DNA from: Lepidurus packardi
Taxonomy: Eukaryota > Arthropoda > Branchiopoda > Notostraca > Triopsidae
Direction of reading: 5' to 3'
Length of the DNA: 64,000 nucleotides
NCBI GenBank assembly: GCA_023053545.1
Contig: JAKZAN010000007.1
Coordinates: forward strand, 10,540,001-10,604,000
This document shows, piece by piece, positions 14,743-26,902 of this stretch (position 1 is the first letter of the stretch; each line of letters starts with the position of its first letter). The translations under genes and the position numbers were made by a program. The notes below the pieces were generated by a model, which saw only the letters and a program-made list of their open reading frames with translations, made no database searches and was not told the DNA's origin.

Positions 14743-17074
14743 ATGTTATTAAAATACGCTGTGTTAAGTCTGATTTGGCTGGGAAGTACAGTTAGCAGTC
14801 AGCTGATAAACATCCGTGATCATTCTTACCTCAGTCTCTACCGTAAGGTATGTAAGAAGATGTTTATGTATTTTTTTCTCTCATGTCTTAGCTTCTCTAA
14901 ATTTCTTGTTTATGAGCATGCCTAGAAACCTCATGTTTTAATATTTAGTTTATTTTTAATGTTATTTTTTTGTTTTAGAATCTTAGAATTTTAGAGGTTT
15001 TAATCAAGAAGGATGCATTGTAACCTAGCTAGGCTTATTAACAAACACAAAGCTAAGCTTTTCAATTCGAAAAAAACGGTTCTGTTTCATGAGTCTAAAC
15101 AATTCAAGTAAATAAATGATTCCTTACCAATGAAAATAGAGAGATAAATGAGATATTCCGCCATCTGTTATTGTAGTTAGAAGGAGAGGCGAAAAGAAGG
15201 CGCGGCTTGAGGAATACCGGCTAAATCTGTGCAAAACCGATTCGCATAGGCTTAAGGTAATACAAGGAGTAGTCTCTATATTAACTCCAAAGAAGTTAAA
15301 GATTAGATATTTATATGATGGCCTATATTTAGATAAACATTAATAAGGACATTATTACGTTACTATTACTATTATTACTAAAAATTCTGCTTAGTAACGT
15401 CTGGTTTAATAACTCATATTTTGCGTTAAATATTTTCAGATTGAAGCGACCGTTAATCCAGGCTGTAACAACACCCAGTGTGACAATCACAATATAACTA
15501 TTCTTCACCTGAAAGCAGTTGGAGAGTCAGATATCCTCCATTTTTTATGGGACTTTACGAGTATTCCCACTGTTTTGATGGTCCGAACAAATCTCAATAG
15601 TGCTTTGCACATTGATTGGGACGCTCTTGTTTCTGGAGCTGAAAGTAATTGTATACAATTCTCCGAAGAACCTTATTACTATTCAGCTGTACTTTTCACC
15701 AAGGTAGCTTGAACATAGAATTCCAGATCTTTCTTTCATTACTTTCAATTATTTATGATGATGATGTGGATTAAAGTTTTGGGTTTACGATGACATTGGG
15801 GACGAAGCCAAATTTCCGCCGTTGAACGGAACAATCATTGCCTATCCTACAGACAACATCCGATTTAGTTTGAGTGGTATTGCCGTCAATAACACCAATA
15901 CGTTCGCAGCTGTATTCAACTCTGTGGAGAACGAAGAATACGGCACCAAAGAAGGAAATTTACAATTTTCAGTAATTTTGTGTTACAAAATTATACCGCT
16001 TTAAATTATCTCTGATTAAAAAGTTAAGCGCCAGTGGATTGCGCGATAGGAGCCCTGTGTTACCTCATCTCATGCACACAGAGAATTCCACGCAAGTTGA
16101 CATTATAGTGGAAAATATGCAAGTTTCCTCGAACATCACCCATCCGCGAATAGCAGTTGAGGTTGTTCTGGTCAGCAGCGAGTCGCCCAATCACAGCCTG
16201 TCTCTCGCTAGCCGTAAAAGCATGGATGATGAATACACTCCCGGGGTTTTCGAGGTAAGTGAGTTATATTTCATTCTTGGGGTGTTGGCTTCCCTTTCAT
16301 CGCGGATGAGGCTTAGCTTTCATTGTTGCTTTCATGCCACACGCATTTTTCGCCGTTAACAGTGTTTCGTGGTTGAAATCTTTCATTGTTGAACTGTGTT
16401 TCCTTGTCATTTCAGCGCTGAAGGGGCTTAGTTTTCATTGTTGGTTTCATTTTCGCTCCTTTACCACGGTTAAAGCATTTCGTTTCCGGAATCTTTTCGT
16501 TGTTGAAGTGTTTTTGATGGTTGTGGTAATATCTTTTAGCTGTGGGAGTTAGCTACACGTCCTAACGTAGTGGGTGATGGGACGTTCTTGCAATGGCGGC
16601 CTGTTTCGTATACATCGCATGAAAGAGATATTGCGGATTCGAGCGCGGTGAAAGCCGGTGCCGTTAGCCGCGGTGGTCCAAACCGCGCCCTGCAGCATAG
16701 CGTGGTGCTACGGGGCTTCCTGAATGTTTCTCTGGAAGAAGTCTTGGTCGCCAATGTGAATGTTTCTTTTGGCGTTGAAGGGGATGGATTTTATTCAGCG
16801 TCAAACTACACAGCCTGGTAAGATGGATCTTTATCTTAGCTTAATCATTAATCCACATTGGTTCCATTAATCTCAAAAAATATATAAAATAATTTGTTGA
16901 AGGACCGTAATGGTAGGACAAGGGAAACCACCCACAGACGGATTATCCTTAATGGTACTCTTGGTCATCGCCATAGGATTAGGTTTGCCTGTATTGATAA
17001 TTATGGTTGGAACGCTAGTGCTTTCTATTAAAAAGTGTACCCGAACTAAAGACGATTTACTATTAGGCAGTTGA
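14743..17074 (+). CDS. GLMP: Glycosylated lysosomal membrane protein (GLMP/NCU-G1)
   Basis: Six exons: 14743-14847, 15440-15703, 15777-15971, 16024-16254, 16540-16817 and 16903-17074. They total 1245 nt and encode 414 residues, close to the vertebrate length of about 406. There is a signal peptide (LSLIWLGSTVSS), many NxT/NxS sequons and family landmarks including SMDDEYTPGVF, FLQWRPVSY and GKPPTDGLS. One C-terminal transmembrane helix (LMVLLVIAIGLGLPVLIIMV) is followed by a short cytosolic tail with a late Leu-Leu pair that could serve lysosomal sorting. In vertebrates GLMP is the accessory subunit of the MFSD1 transporter and protects it from lysosomal proteolysis. Intron 4 carries three CATTGTTG repeat motifs. 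Confidence 0.92.
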
Positions 17075-17179
17075 TTCGTTTTGCCCGCATTCACCGTGTC
17101 TTTCTAATACATAATCTTTGTTTTAGTAGCATTCTGCCCAGCTCTTAAAAATTAAAATGAGAATTTTGCTTAAAATTCT

Positions 17180-17237
17180 TGAAATTAAGATGATCTTTAA
17201 ATTAGGATGATCTTTTAAATTAGGATGATCTTTCCCT
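17180..17237. repeat. Short tandem repeat (TTAAATTAGGATGATC units)
   Basis: Three adjacent imperfect units of about 20 bases built on AAATTAGGATGATCTTT lie in the 3' flank of GLMP, between the convergent GLMP and IRE1-like genes. Confidence 0.65.
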
Positions 17238-17492
17238 CAATTATCTTTCCCGTTATTAGAACATTACCCAAAAGAACATAGAACAATAAGAGTATAACAC
17301 AAGAACATAACAATATAGTCAATCTAAATGGAATGTTTGTCCATTGTTTGGTATTTGCTTATGAAATCGACAGTTTAAGTATTACCCCTAAGACTAACCA
17401 ACCAACTAACCTTAACCTGAGCCCGCTCAGGTTTAAAAGTAGATCTTGTTTGGTCAGTCTTGTCGGTTAACTAAGATTTTCCGTAACTATTC

Positions 17493-19209
17493 TCAACTAT
17501 TCCCAAGTGAAGAACGTGTTTGTGCTGAAGAGCTCGCCGCATTGGCCGGCGGACTCTTCCTCAGCGTTCCGTCGTAGTACACCGTAAATTCGGGTTCGTC
17601 TTTAAGCGTTGCGAGCGTTTGCCAGACTCGCAAGAGTAATTCCGGGAAAATGTTCATCCAGTACTGACAAAAGCTGTCGTTGGTGGGACCGAAAAGCCTG
17701 TGTACATCCACGTTGGTCCAATCTGTATCCCCGCGATGATGCCTCTGGAAAGGTTTTCCAGAACATTTCGTGAATCTGATCATGAATTAAAAACGAAATC
17801 CAAATCTTGGTTTCCCTACCGAGTTCCTGATTACGCGCAGTAAATCGAAAACACTCTGCCCGTTCAACTGCGTGGTTCGTCCACATCGGCTATTAAGTTG
17901 GTCCACCAATGCTGGATCCACCTGCGCAATCCAGTCGTACGGTGGTGGGCAGATTTTCTCCAACAGGCCATTAACACGTACTTTTAAATCGCCGTTCCGG
18001 TTATTGAGATGGTCGCTAGCTTTCTGTTTAAAAAGGCGTTTGAAACTATAAACTTGGAAGTTTCAGCGCAAGAATAGGATTTTTTTTAGATTAAGTTTCT
18101 TGTACTTCAAAGAACAAGAGTCTTTGTTCTTCGGTCCAAAACATCGGATGGTTCATAACTTCCGAGATCTTCGGCCTTTCGTTAGGATTTCTTTTGATCA
18201 TACCCGTGATTAAACTACGAGCCCCGTAGTAACTCTTAAAACACGCGGCTTCAAACGGTACCCTGTACAACATTCATTGGCTTAAGTAAGGAGGTGGTGA
18301 CTAACTTTTACTGGGCGACTCTTACTCGTAAGTTGCGCTCAGGATGTTACCGTCTCGCTCCCGTCTTACGTTCCCGAATGGATGGTTTCCTTTGGTTAGT
18401 GCGTAGTAAAATAAACCGCCCAGAGCGAAGATATCTCCAGCCAACATTTCTTGCCGTCTCTCTAATTTCTGTCTTTTGATTGCCCCTGAACCGTGGATGT
18501 CCCCCTTTGTTATTTGTTAATTTAGAGAAGAAGAAAAGAAAAAGTCGCCCAATTTCTTAAAGTTTGATTGCTTAGGAGAATCTATAGAATTCTACCTCAG
18601 TAGAGCTGTTACTCGTAATTCTTTTCAGTATTTCTGGAGCTTGCCACCCGAGGCGCCGTTGATGCTGCTCCTCCGACATTCCATGATCTCCTGGAATCAG
18701 TTTGCTCAGCGCAAAACCTTCAATCATAGCGCGACAGTTGCCATTAACACCCGGAAAGGATAGAATGATGCTACCAGGCCTGATATCCCGATGAGCTGTA
18801 TAGCAAATTCTTGTTTTTTTTAAAAAGAGTATCGCCCATCCACCGGAGAAATATATTTTTTTTTATTTTTTTTTTACCTATATTTATAGCATGTAGGAAG
18901 GCTAAACCTTGCGTTATTTCGTCCAAGATGGTCAACTGATCTAGCTTTAAAGCTGGATACTTTCCCGGTTCTTGTAAGTAATCATAGAGGGAGCACTGTC
19001 CCAATTCCGTAGCGATGAGCCAAAATCTTGGACATCTCTCGACGTAGTAATATCGAGCCACGTTGGGATGGGAGTTGTTTAAGTTAATGTAGCGCAGAAT
19101 TTCTACTTCAGGCGGCTCTCGGTCACCTCTGCGAACGTAGCGCTTGACCGCCACGGGTCGCCTATCATATTCGCCTCTAGAAGCCACGCCCCCGCCCCGA
19201 AAAAACAAC
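17493..19209 (-). CDS. IRE1-like kinase/endoribonuclease without a visible luminal domain, degenerate active sites
   Basis: Exons 19209-18878, 18795-18596, 18459-18326, 18262-18106, 18023-17821 and 17744-17493 join in frame. Kinase features: VAVKR (ATP Lys), HRDIRPGSII at the catalytic loop (Asn replaced by Ser), GFA where IRE1 has DFG, GWQAPEIL and GDIFALGGLFYY. A KEN-type RNase domain follows, with FDLLRVIRNSRHH matching the Arg-Asn-x-x-His-His of IRE1. The position of the conserved RNase Tyr, 13 residues before that Arg, is Leu. IRE1 is the ER stress sensor that splices XBP1 mRNA. This copy probably lacks phosphotransfer and perhaps RNase activity. The 5' end is uncertain: the frame meets a stop just upstream of 19209, so an upstream exon or missing start is possible. 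Confidence 0.8.
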
Positions 19210-20624
19210 AATTAGCTTTAGTGACAGCGACCTCAGATTGTTTCAACAGGTTCTCCAGTTTCGGAACTCGGAGCTAAAATTGATACTAGTGTGTATTATT
19301 GTTGCAAAACGTTCTCCGGAAAAAGAATGACAAATGGGTGTAACTCGAGTTGAAAATTGTTTTTGGATTGGCAATGAATTAGTTTAGGTTTGCTTAGGTT
19401 AGATTAACGATTCTCATCAGCGAAAGTTGATGAGAAACGTTAAAACTTGCCCTTTCACTCCACTAGCTGAAAAAAGTAAAAATTCATTGTTAGACAGTGA
19501 CACACTAGTGTCAATTTTTAACTCCGGGATACATTACGTACGTTGGTAACTAAATCCGGAGAACGTGTTGGATTGTTTACCTAAAAGAGGTGGTGCCATC
19601 TAGTTGCCCCAGTGGATGCTGCAAGTCATAACTTATGACGTTGCCTTCATTTTCTGATGTCGAAGTATACCGAACTTTCCTGTAAGCCTAAATATGTACC
19701 CTGGATTAGTAGATAAAAGTCTTGGGTAACAATTATGGACAATACTACCTGGTCTTCTCCTTCGGCCATTAAATGCGTTTAACTTGGAGAAGAGAGAAGT
19801 CTTACCACCTCAAGTGACGAGCTTCCTTGTATAACCAGGTGGTTAAACACTTTTTTTCTGCCACTAAAGACTGCAAATGTCATGCAAACTGGCTGCTGAA
19901 CCTTAGTTCGCAATGTGTCTTCTGTTTTGGTGCTTATAAGGACAAGTTTTATCAACAGTTTCCAGTTACAAGAGATACCAAACGAGTTTCCAAGAAAACA
20001 TCAAGGAAAACCTCTCAATTAATCGTAGTTGACTCATAATTCGCAGCAATTCTTTTTCGGTCCTGGTCTTTCAGATTCCTTGGCTTTATTGTTTTAGATT
20101 ACGTTATCTTTTAAATGAAGCATATCGCTTATCCTTTGTGTCCATTTCGGTAGAATATTTGCCTATAAGTTCGAGATAAAAGATTAGCTTACCCGTAAAA
20201 GTGCTTCTGGGGAATACCCCTTTGTATCTATACATCCTTCACATGAAGGTAAGGAGAAACTTGGACCTAACCATTAGTGTTTTGCCCAAATTCGTACTGA
20301 ATTAGGATCTGGATTTCACCGAGTGAAATTATGATGAAATTTAATTCTTATTAAATTTGAAGCTATGATCCCACTCAACGGCCACATAACTATGCCGCGA
20401 GAAATACCGTGTAAGCCCACTAGTCCGCTGTTCACAGACAATAATGTTCAGCTGTTTCTGTCTGTTCTTACTTTGGTTTAAGTTTCCCATAAATAAGCTA
20501 ATCCTGACTCTTCTTTGCAAGTATTAACGGAATTTCTTTTATTTGCTGTTTTTCTCTCTCGCTTTACGCTCGGTTCACTTGGTCTTTCATGAATCTTTTT
20601 TGGTGACGCACCAGTCATTTTCAT
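19210..20624. other. Intergenic, no gene seen
   Basis: No supported exon. A GCCATCTAGTTG sequence at 19595 resembles the reverse complement of the CTCF core. A short frame at 19827-20039 is polar and lacks family features. Confidence 0.4.
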
Positions 20625-20765
20625 TTAATGTTTGAAACCCTTTTATTGACCGTCATTGAACAAAGCGTTGACGACTTGCACGAGAGATGGCGGCACTGGT
20701 GGTTTCTACACCACAGCCGGAGGCAACGCCAATAGTAGAGCTGGCAATGCATTGTAATGCTAATT
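20625..20765 (+). pseudogene. Isolated cathepsin exon-7 fragment
   Basis: The DNA from about 20650 reads GAACAAAGCGTTGACGAC, then a frame encoding a decayed version of the [14 protein letters not shown] segment (here GGTGGFYTTAGGNAN). The same segment is exon 7 of the three cathepsin genes downstream. The preceding bases match the end of their intron 6. No other exons are nearby, so it is a leftover of a deleted copy. Confidence 0.55.
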
Positions 20766-21119
20766 GTACAGCTAATATGCAATACTAAGAATACAGCTGG
20801 CAATGGACTTGGTAATGCCCTGTCATTGCCAGCTGTAAGTTATTAAGGGCGGTGTCCGAAACTTACATAAAACTGAAGAAAAGGACCAGACCTATAATTA
20901 TAAAAAGTTACACATGGTCTAAACAATGCGAGCTGGGTTCGAAACAATTTCTCCCGATAATTGCAAAAATGTTTGCAGAGAAATTCTAATTAAAACAATG
21001 GCTCATAGATCCTTCATATTAATCTGCTTTGTTGTCAGTTATGCATTCGTTATGGCGTGAGGCGATCCATGTGTCTAAAATGTATACGACCATTAACTTC
21101 ATCCTTCAATTATAAAAAA

Positions 21120-21161
21120 GAAGAATTTATTAGTCGTGAATCAGCACGTTATCATATAAAA
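21120..21161 (+). promoter_or_regulatory. Cathepsin gene 1 core promoter
   Basis: TATAAAA at 21155-21161 lies about 100 bp upstream of the ATG. A CGTGAATCAGC element precedes it by about 20 bases. The same order (GTGAATCAGC, then TATA) is found upstream of cathepsin genes 2 and 3. Confidence 0.6.
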
Positions 21162-21256
21162 CCATTCCAGCTTGCAAGTTCGGGGCCAGAAGTAATTCGT
21201 ACTGTGAACTTGAAACACATCCACTTTGAGGCCAAGTTACAATTGCTCCGAGGACA

Positions 21257-22857
21257 ATGAACTTCAGCCCAACTTTAATTTTGCTGTTCGCTGTTCTGCC
21301 CCTTTTGGCATTCGCTGCTCCTAGTAGCGACGATGCAAAATGGTCAGACTTTAAGGTAAGTTCTTCCTTTGACTATTTGACCATCCGTTTTGTTTAGCGT
21401 ATCTAAACTAATTGCGTGTTCATTGTTCTAAAGGCGAAATACAAAAGAAACTATGCAAACAAAGATGAGGAATCCAGACGTCAGAAAACCTTCCTTTCCC
21501 GTGCAAGCCAAATCGATGCGCACAATCTCGAATATAACAAAGGCTTACAATCATTCACAATGGACATAAATCAATTTACTGATAAGGTAATGTTAGAATT
21601 TGCCATAGCATTTCAACGTTTTCTTTGAAAATCTAGACTGACGCCGAATTGAAAATGTTACTGGGAACAGTCACGCCAAGTAAAATTAAAGCCCGCAGCG
21701 ATACCCACGATCAAACCTTGGAATCGAGAGGCATTCCTGTTGATCGCATATCAGTACCAGTTAAAACAATAGTACATTTTTTTGTTGGCGTTTAAAGCAT
21801 CACACTAATCCGGGTTGTCTTAGATCGACTTACGCTCGCACAAATGCATGCCTCGTGTTAAAGACCAAGGAAGCTGTGGTATGTAATAAATATAACGAAC
21901 ATAATATAACGAAAAATATAATGACAAAATTTAATCTTTTTCAATGAACTTAATTACAAACTAAACTTGATTTTGGATTGACAGGTTCGTGTTGGGCGTT
22001 CGCTGCGATAAATTTAGTTGAAGTAAAAAACTTACCATGTTTCATAAAAACTAGTGCTTAATCAAATCTGCTTCTTTGTATTTCTATTAGTTTGCTAACT
22101 GCCTCAAAAGAGGGCTCCCCACGCCAACTATCCTAAGGTATAACCACGACGATCAAAGAAATGGAAGTTGACCATTCGAACCACTACAGAGTTTAATTTA
22201 ATATTTCAAACCGTCATTTCAGTGAACAAAACCTGGTCGACTGCACTTATACGAGTGATGGATGCAATGGCGGTTTCTACACAGACGCCTGGGACAACGC
22301 CAACAATACTGCAAGCAATGTCTCGTACCCTTACAATTCCGGAAAAACGGGAATTTGGGTACGTCAAGCAAGACATAGATATTCACTGACCATTTCAACA
22401 TTTTATTTCGCTTAGAGTGGTAAATGCAAATTCACCCCTACTACTGTTGTTGCCAAAGTCAGTACTTACAAGGACCTTGCAAATGAAGCGGGCATTGAAC
22501 TAGCTCTAAACAAGTCGGAACCAGTAGCCGTAGCGATCCAAGTCGTCGGCAACAAGTTCTTTTCTTATAAGTAAGTCTCAGCAAAGCGTTTTAAAGATGC
22601 GTAAAACCTTGGCGCTGCTTATTTCCAGGAGCGGCATTTACAACGATACCGTGGCCTGTAATTCTTCCGTTATCGGTAAAGACATTAATCATGCGGTAAC
22701 CTTGGTCGGGTACAATAACACCAACAAGCCTCCCTACTGGATTTTGCGTAACAGTTGGGACGCAACATGGGGCATGTCTGGCTATATGTATTTCCAGAAA
22801 AACATCAGTCTTTGCAATGTTGGATTATATCCCTACGGGGCCGTTACCCTGAAATAA
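21257..22857 (+). CDS. Cathepsin L-like cysteine protease, gene 1 (papain family C1A)
   Basis: Nine exons: 21257-21355, 21434-21586, 21637-21771, 21824-21878, 21985-22022, 22091-22137, 22223-22358, 22416-22570 and 22629-22857. They total 1047 nt, encoding 348 residues. There is a signal peptide (LILLFAVLPLLAFAA), an ERFNIN/I29-like prodomain and a mature enzyme with KDQGSCGSCWAF (Gln and catalytic Cys), [11 protein letters not shown] (His) and WILRNSWDATWG (Asn). The conserved VDWR at the mature N-terminus is IDLR. Multiple Asn sequons suggest glycosylation. It is probably a digestive or lysosomal protease; gut expression is inference from crustacean cathepsin expansions. Gene 3 is its inverted near-copy. 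Confidence 0.92.
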
Positions 22858-23039
22858 GACCTTTTCCTAAAAGAGCTGGAACTTTTACATTCTATGGGTT
22901 TGAGGGTCTTTTTTTCCCATGCCTTTATCTGTACTTTACTTTTCATCACATAAATTGAATATACTAATTAGCAAGCACTGGAACGTCCCTTATCAATCCG
23001 AATATCTTTAAAGAGCTAAACACTTTCTGAAACTTTATG

Positions 23040-23343
23040 CGAAATTAGTACCTGAACAGAGTTTGAAGGCGAGTATTAGTACTAGAACTTGTTCTAATAG
23101 TCATTACTCGTGAAGCATCCAAGTCGGCAACTTGGTAATTCAGCTCGACTCGCTCGGTTGCAATGTATGAATCAGACACTGTAATAAGTAAGAAGGAATA
23201 TTCGGAATGAGAGTTACCTCCGTCACAAACAGAGGCCCCTGACATTTTCCTGAAAGCTCAGTCGAGAATTCGTAGCCTTCACAACACATAGAATTGTTAC
23301 GCAAAACGGAAACAATCACTAGCCATTTGCAAGCGTTCCCCAA
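23040..23343 (-). pseudogene. Two-exon fragment, possibly integrin-alpha-like, in the left inverted-repeat arm
   Basis: Reading minus, an open segment with CCEGYEFS and a GTAACT donor near 23217 is followed, after a TTATTACAG acceptor near 23182, by an exon reading ERVELNYQVADLDASR and then SSSTN. The second part resembles the pattern of integrin alpha calf domains (alternating hydrophobics then StN). No start, stop or further exons can be joined, so it is a fragment. The right-arm counterpart (27500-27835, plus) has in-frame stops. Confidence 0.3.
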
Positions 23344-23799
23344 ATAACGTCCACCTAGCGGACTCCCATGCTACTACCATGCCAAGCTTTTAGAGGCTAA
23401 ACGAACTGGTTAAACTGCTTCGACTGCGTTACAGCTTAAGCGATTGGCTTAGTCTATGCAAGTGATGATAATCATTTCAGGATCAGACTACTTATCCGCT
23501 TTAAGAAAGGCAGCTAAAAACTATTATTGCATGCTAATCGTCTAGCACATAACTTGTCTGACATTACTTTAACTGAAAATATCGAACTTGTCAATTTTAT
23601 AATCCAGTTTATTCCAATGTAGATACTATCAGGACAATTATTTCACGTTGCCAGGATTAGTTCTAGTTTCCAGTCCAAATTCATGTTATTTTCCCATGAT
23701 AAAATAAGGACACAAGATAATGAAGATGCAGTGCCGATAGTCATCCTTTGCAGCTTTCAAAACCAACACTAATTTCAATGTGAAAGGCATACGTGGATC

Positions 23800-24650
23800 T
23801 CCCACTGAAATTAGAGGAGAAAATTGGTAAACGTTTAGTTCAAGTGATGGACCCAAACGCTAGTCGGAAAAGCACTTTACTATACCCTACGTACGAATTG
23901 TTACAGAGCCATGGTAATTAAAGGTAATACGAGGAGCGATTACAATTCGACAAATTGTAAACTCGACAAACGTGGCTAACTGGCCGGCAATACCAAAATT
24001 ACCTTCAAAGCCGGCTGTGGGGATAATGATTTGTCCGTCACCGACCTAGGTATGAGGCTACACTTTATTAGACGTACTTTCGTAACTTGCCTAGTACGTG
24101 CGTACTTATTGGAATACCTTCGCAAGCCACCTGACTTCCCATATTAAGATCTAGCATTCAATGGTCATTTGTTCTCTACGTTAGTACTTCTAGGTTTGAA
24201 AACATTTCAATTCCAATTCATTTCCCCATTGATCACTATGAAAAAATAACCACTAATATTAATCTAATGAACATACGATAGAAGAAAGACATAACTGTGG
24301 GGGCGTCTGATGCCTATATCTCGTTATTTGACCCCAAGAATGCCTTACTACTGGGAAATGAAAATGACCCTTAACACGCTGTTCAAAACCACGTGTACGC
24401 CTTTAGGCCGGACTACGCATGGGCAGTTACATATTTTGTTCCATTTGGTATTGCTGCCCAAGAAAGATCCGCGTCCACGATCCTAATATTACTTTTTCCA
24501 TGAACTTTATGACATTAGATTCAGAATTTACCCGAAGTTTAAACGTATTCTCCTCGACATTTCATTCCACAGCATTGCCAGATGTATTATTCATTCGCAC
24601 TGCGTGGAAGGTACGTAACGATTTGTACTTCTTTTAGTTATGGAAGCGTG
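23800..24650 (+). pseudogene. Frameshifted exons resembling an integrin alpha chain (thigh/calf region)
   Basis: Several frames in order recall integrin alpha chains: DLPLKLEEKIGKRLVQVMD near 23790-23850, KITFKAGCGDNDLSVTDL near 23990-24050 (compare the CG-x-DN-x-C motif), GASDAYISLFDPKNALLLG near 24300, and ITFSMNFMTLDSEFTRSL near 24500-24550. They are in different frames with stops between, and splice sites are only partly present. The resemblance is judged from memory of the family pattern. It could also be an unrelated decayed gene. Confidence 0.35.
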
Positions 24651-25154
24651 TTTAGAGAAACAACTTTGAAACACGCTCAAATGCGTTCCTACACCGCAGC
24701 TGCTATTAAGGGGCCTGTAATTATACCTAGAGATTACACAGTTATCTTTTAAACAGTTTTAATCTTCATTCAACGACTAGTGAGCAATACTTACACCTAT
24801 GCCGTTGCTTCCACGTGTCTTGTGTACTATACTGCATGGGAAAAACATCATGGAAATCCGTAATCCGGCAGTTCGAAAACATCCTATACAAACTTGAATA
24901 AATAAATAGTAAACGACCAGACCCATAAGCATAAAAAAATACAAGTGGAGGAAAACACGCGAGCAGATTAGAAATAATTTCTACTGGTGATTATAAAATT
25001 ATTTGACAGAAATTTTAGTTACAAAATTGCTCCTAGATCTTTAATGTACATCTGCTGGCTATAGTGTGTGATTATGGGGTAAGGCCCTCTGGCGTAGAAA
25101 AATGGACACGACCATTAACTTCATTCTTCAATTATAAAAAAAAATATAATTAAA

Positions 25155-25208
25155 CGTGAATCAGCCTTACGATATAAAATCCTACGATTATACCTTACGA
25201 TATAAAAT
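25155..25208 (+). promoter_or_regulatory. Cathepsin gene 2 promoter with duplicated TATA segment
   Basis: TTACGATATAAAATC occurs twice, near 25169 and 25194, so two TATAAAAT boxes sit in tandem. GTGAATCAGC precedes them. The second box is in the same position relative to the ATG as in gene 1. Confidence 0.55.
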
Positions 25209-25300
25209 CATTCCACTCTGTAAGCTCCGGGGACAGACGTAATTCGTAATTCGAACCAGAAACACGTACATTTTGACGCCAAGTTACTGTACAAAAGATA

Positions 25301-26902
25301 ATGCATTTTAGACACACGTTAATCTTGCTGTTCGCACTTCTGCCCATTTTGTCATTCGCTGCTCCAAGTAGCGAAGATCAGAGATGGTCAAAGTTTAAGG
25401 TAAGTTCTTCCTTTGACAGTTACACTTTTGTTTAGCACATATATACTAATTGTGTGCTGATTCTTCAAAAGGGGAAATACAAAAAGCACTATGGAAGCCC
25501 AGCAGCGGAGACCAGACGTCGGAAAACCTTCGAATCCCGTGCAAGCCGTATCGACAAGCACAATGCTGCATACAAGAATGGCTTAAAAACATTCACATTG
25601 GGTATAAATGAATTTGCTGATAAGGTAAAATTACAGTGTTGATAGGTAATAGCCTTTTGGACTTTGTTGACTACCATAGACAATTTTTGTTTGAAAATTT
25701 AGACTGACGCCGAATTGAAAGTTTTACTGGGAACAATACCGCCACCTAGTCTCCAAGCCCGTAGCGATACCAACGACCCAACCTTGCAATCCAGAGCAAT
25801 TCCTGTTGACCGCCAAGCTGTACCAGTTAAAACAATAGTAAACTTTTGTTTTGTTGGCGTTTAAACCATCACACTAATCTGGGTTGCTTTAGGTCGACCT
25901 ACGCACGCACAAATGCATGTCTCCGATTAAAGCCCAAGAAGACTGTGGTATGTATCCGAAAAACATTCACAAAACTAATAGTTTTCCATTAATTAAACCA
26001 CAAATTCAAGTTAATTTTGATCCATAGGTTCATGTTGGGCTTTCGCCGCGATAAACTTAGTTGAGGTAAAACTTCCTCTATTTACTGAAAACTCACTAAT
26101 GATAAAATCGGCTTCTGTTTCTTTCTATTAGTTCGCTAACTGCATGAAAAATGGTCTCAGCTCGCCAGCTATTCTAAGGTAATAAGAATATAGGACCACT
26201 TGAAGCCCTACACATTTTCTACCTATTTGAAACCCTTGTACTGTCCCCCATTGCAGTGAACAAAACCTTGTTGACTGCACTTACCCAAGAGATGGCTGCA
26301 ATGGCGGTTTCTACACAGACGCCTGGGAAAACATCAATAATACTGCTAGTAATGCCTCGTATCCCTACACTTCCGGAAAAACTAAAAAATGGGTACATGA
26401 AAGCAATACAACGCAACATATATCCAACGGTGACATACTTTATTGAAATGTAATTTAATCTAGAATGGTGTGTGTAAATTCAACCCTGCTACTGCTGTTG
26501 CGAAAGTCAATACTAACGAAAACTTGGAAAACGAAGCGGGCATAGAACTTGCTTTAAACAAGTCGGAACCAGTAGCAGTATCGGTCCAAGTCGTAGGCGA
26601 TGACTTCATGTACTACAAGTAAGTCTCACGAAAGCATTTAAAAGCTCTGCCAAATCTCGGCCCTTGTTCTTTGCAGGAGTGGCGTTTACAGCGATATTAA
26701 GCTCTGTAATTCAACCATCGGTAAAGACGTTAATCATGCGGTAACCTTGGTCGGTTATAATAACACCAACAATCCCCCCTACTGGATTTTGCGTAACAGT
26801 TGGGGTCCAACATGGGGCATGTCTGGCTATATGTATATCCAGAAAAACATCAATCTGTGCAATGTTGGATTATATGCCTACGGTGCCGTTACCCTGAAAT
26901 AA
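25301..26902 (+). CDS. Cathepsin L-like cysteine protease, gene 2 (papain family C1A)
   Basis: Nine exons in the same phases as gene 1: 25301-25399, 25472-25624, 25703-25837, 25893-25947, 26028-26065, 26132-26178, 26257-26392, 26464-26618 and 26677-26902. They total 1044 nt, encoding 347 residues. It has a signal peptide, an I29-type propeptide and the catalytic set Gln (KAQEDCGSCW), Cys, His ([11 protein letters not shown]) and Asn ([12 protein letters not shown]). It differs from genes 1 and 3 in many residues, including EDC for GSC next to the oxyanion Gln, and VDLR for VDWR. It lies between the two arms of the inverted repeat, in the same orientation as gene 1. Confidence 0.92.

Larger units (their letters stand above)
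20865..23390. repeat. Left arm of ~2.5-kb inverted repeat (contains cathepsin gene 1)
   Basis: Read on the opposite strand, 27465-30005 repeats this segment: 5' flank, all nine exons and introns of the cathepsin gene, and about 500 bp of 3' flank. Introns and the 3' flank are nearly as similar as exons, while the 5' flank is more diverged. This points to a fairly recent inverted duplication or to gene conversion. The arm ends were judged by eye and are approximate. Confidence 0.75.
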
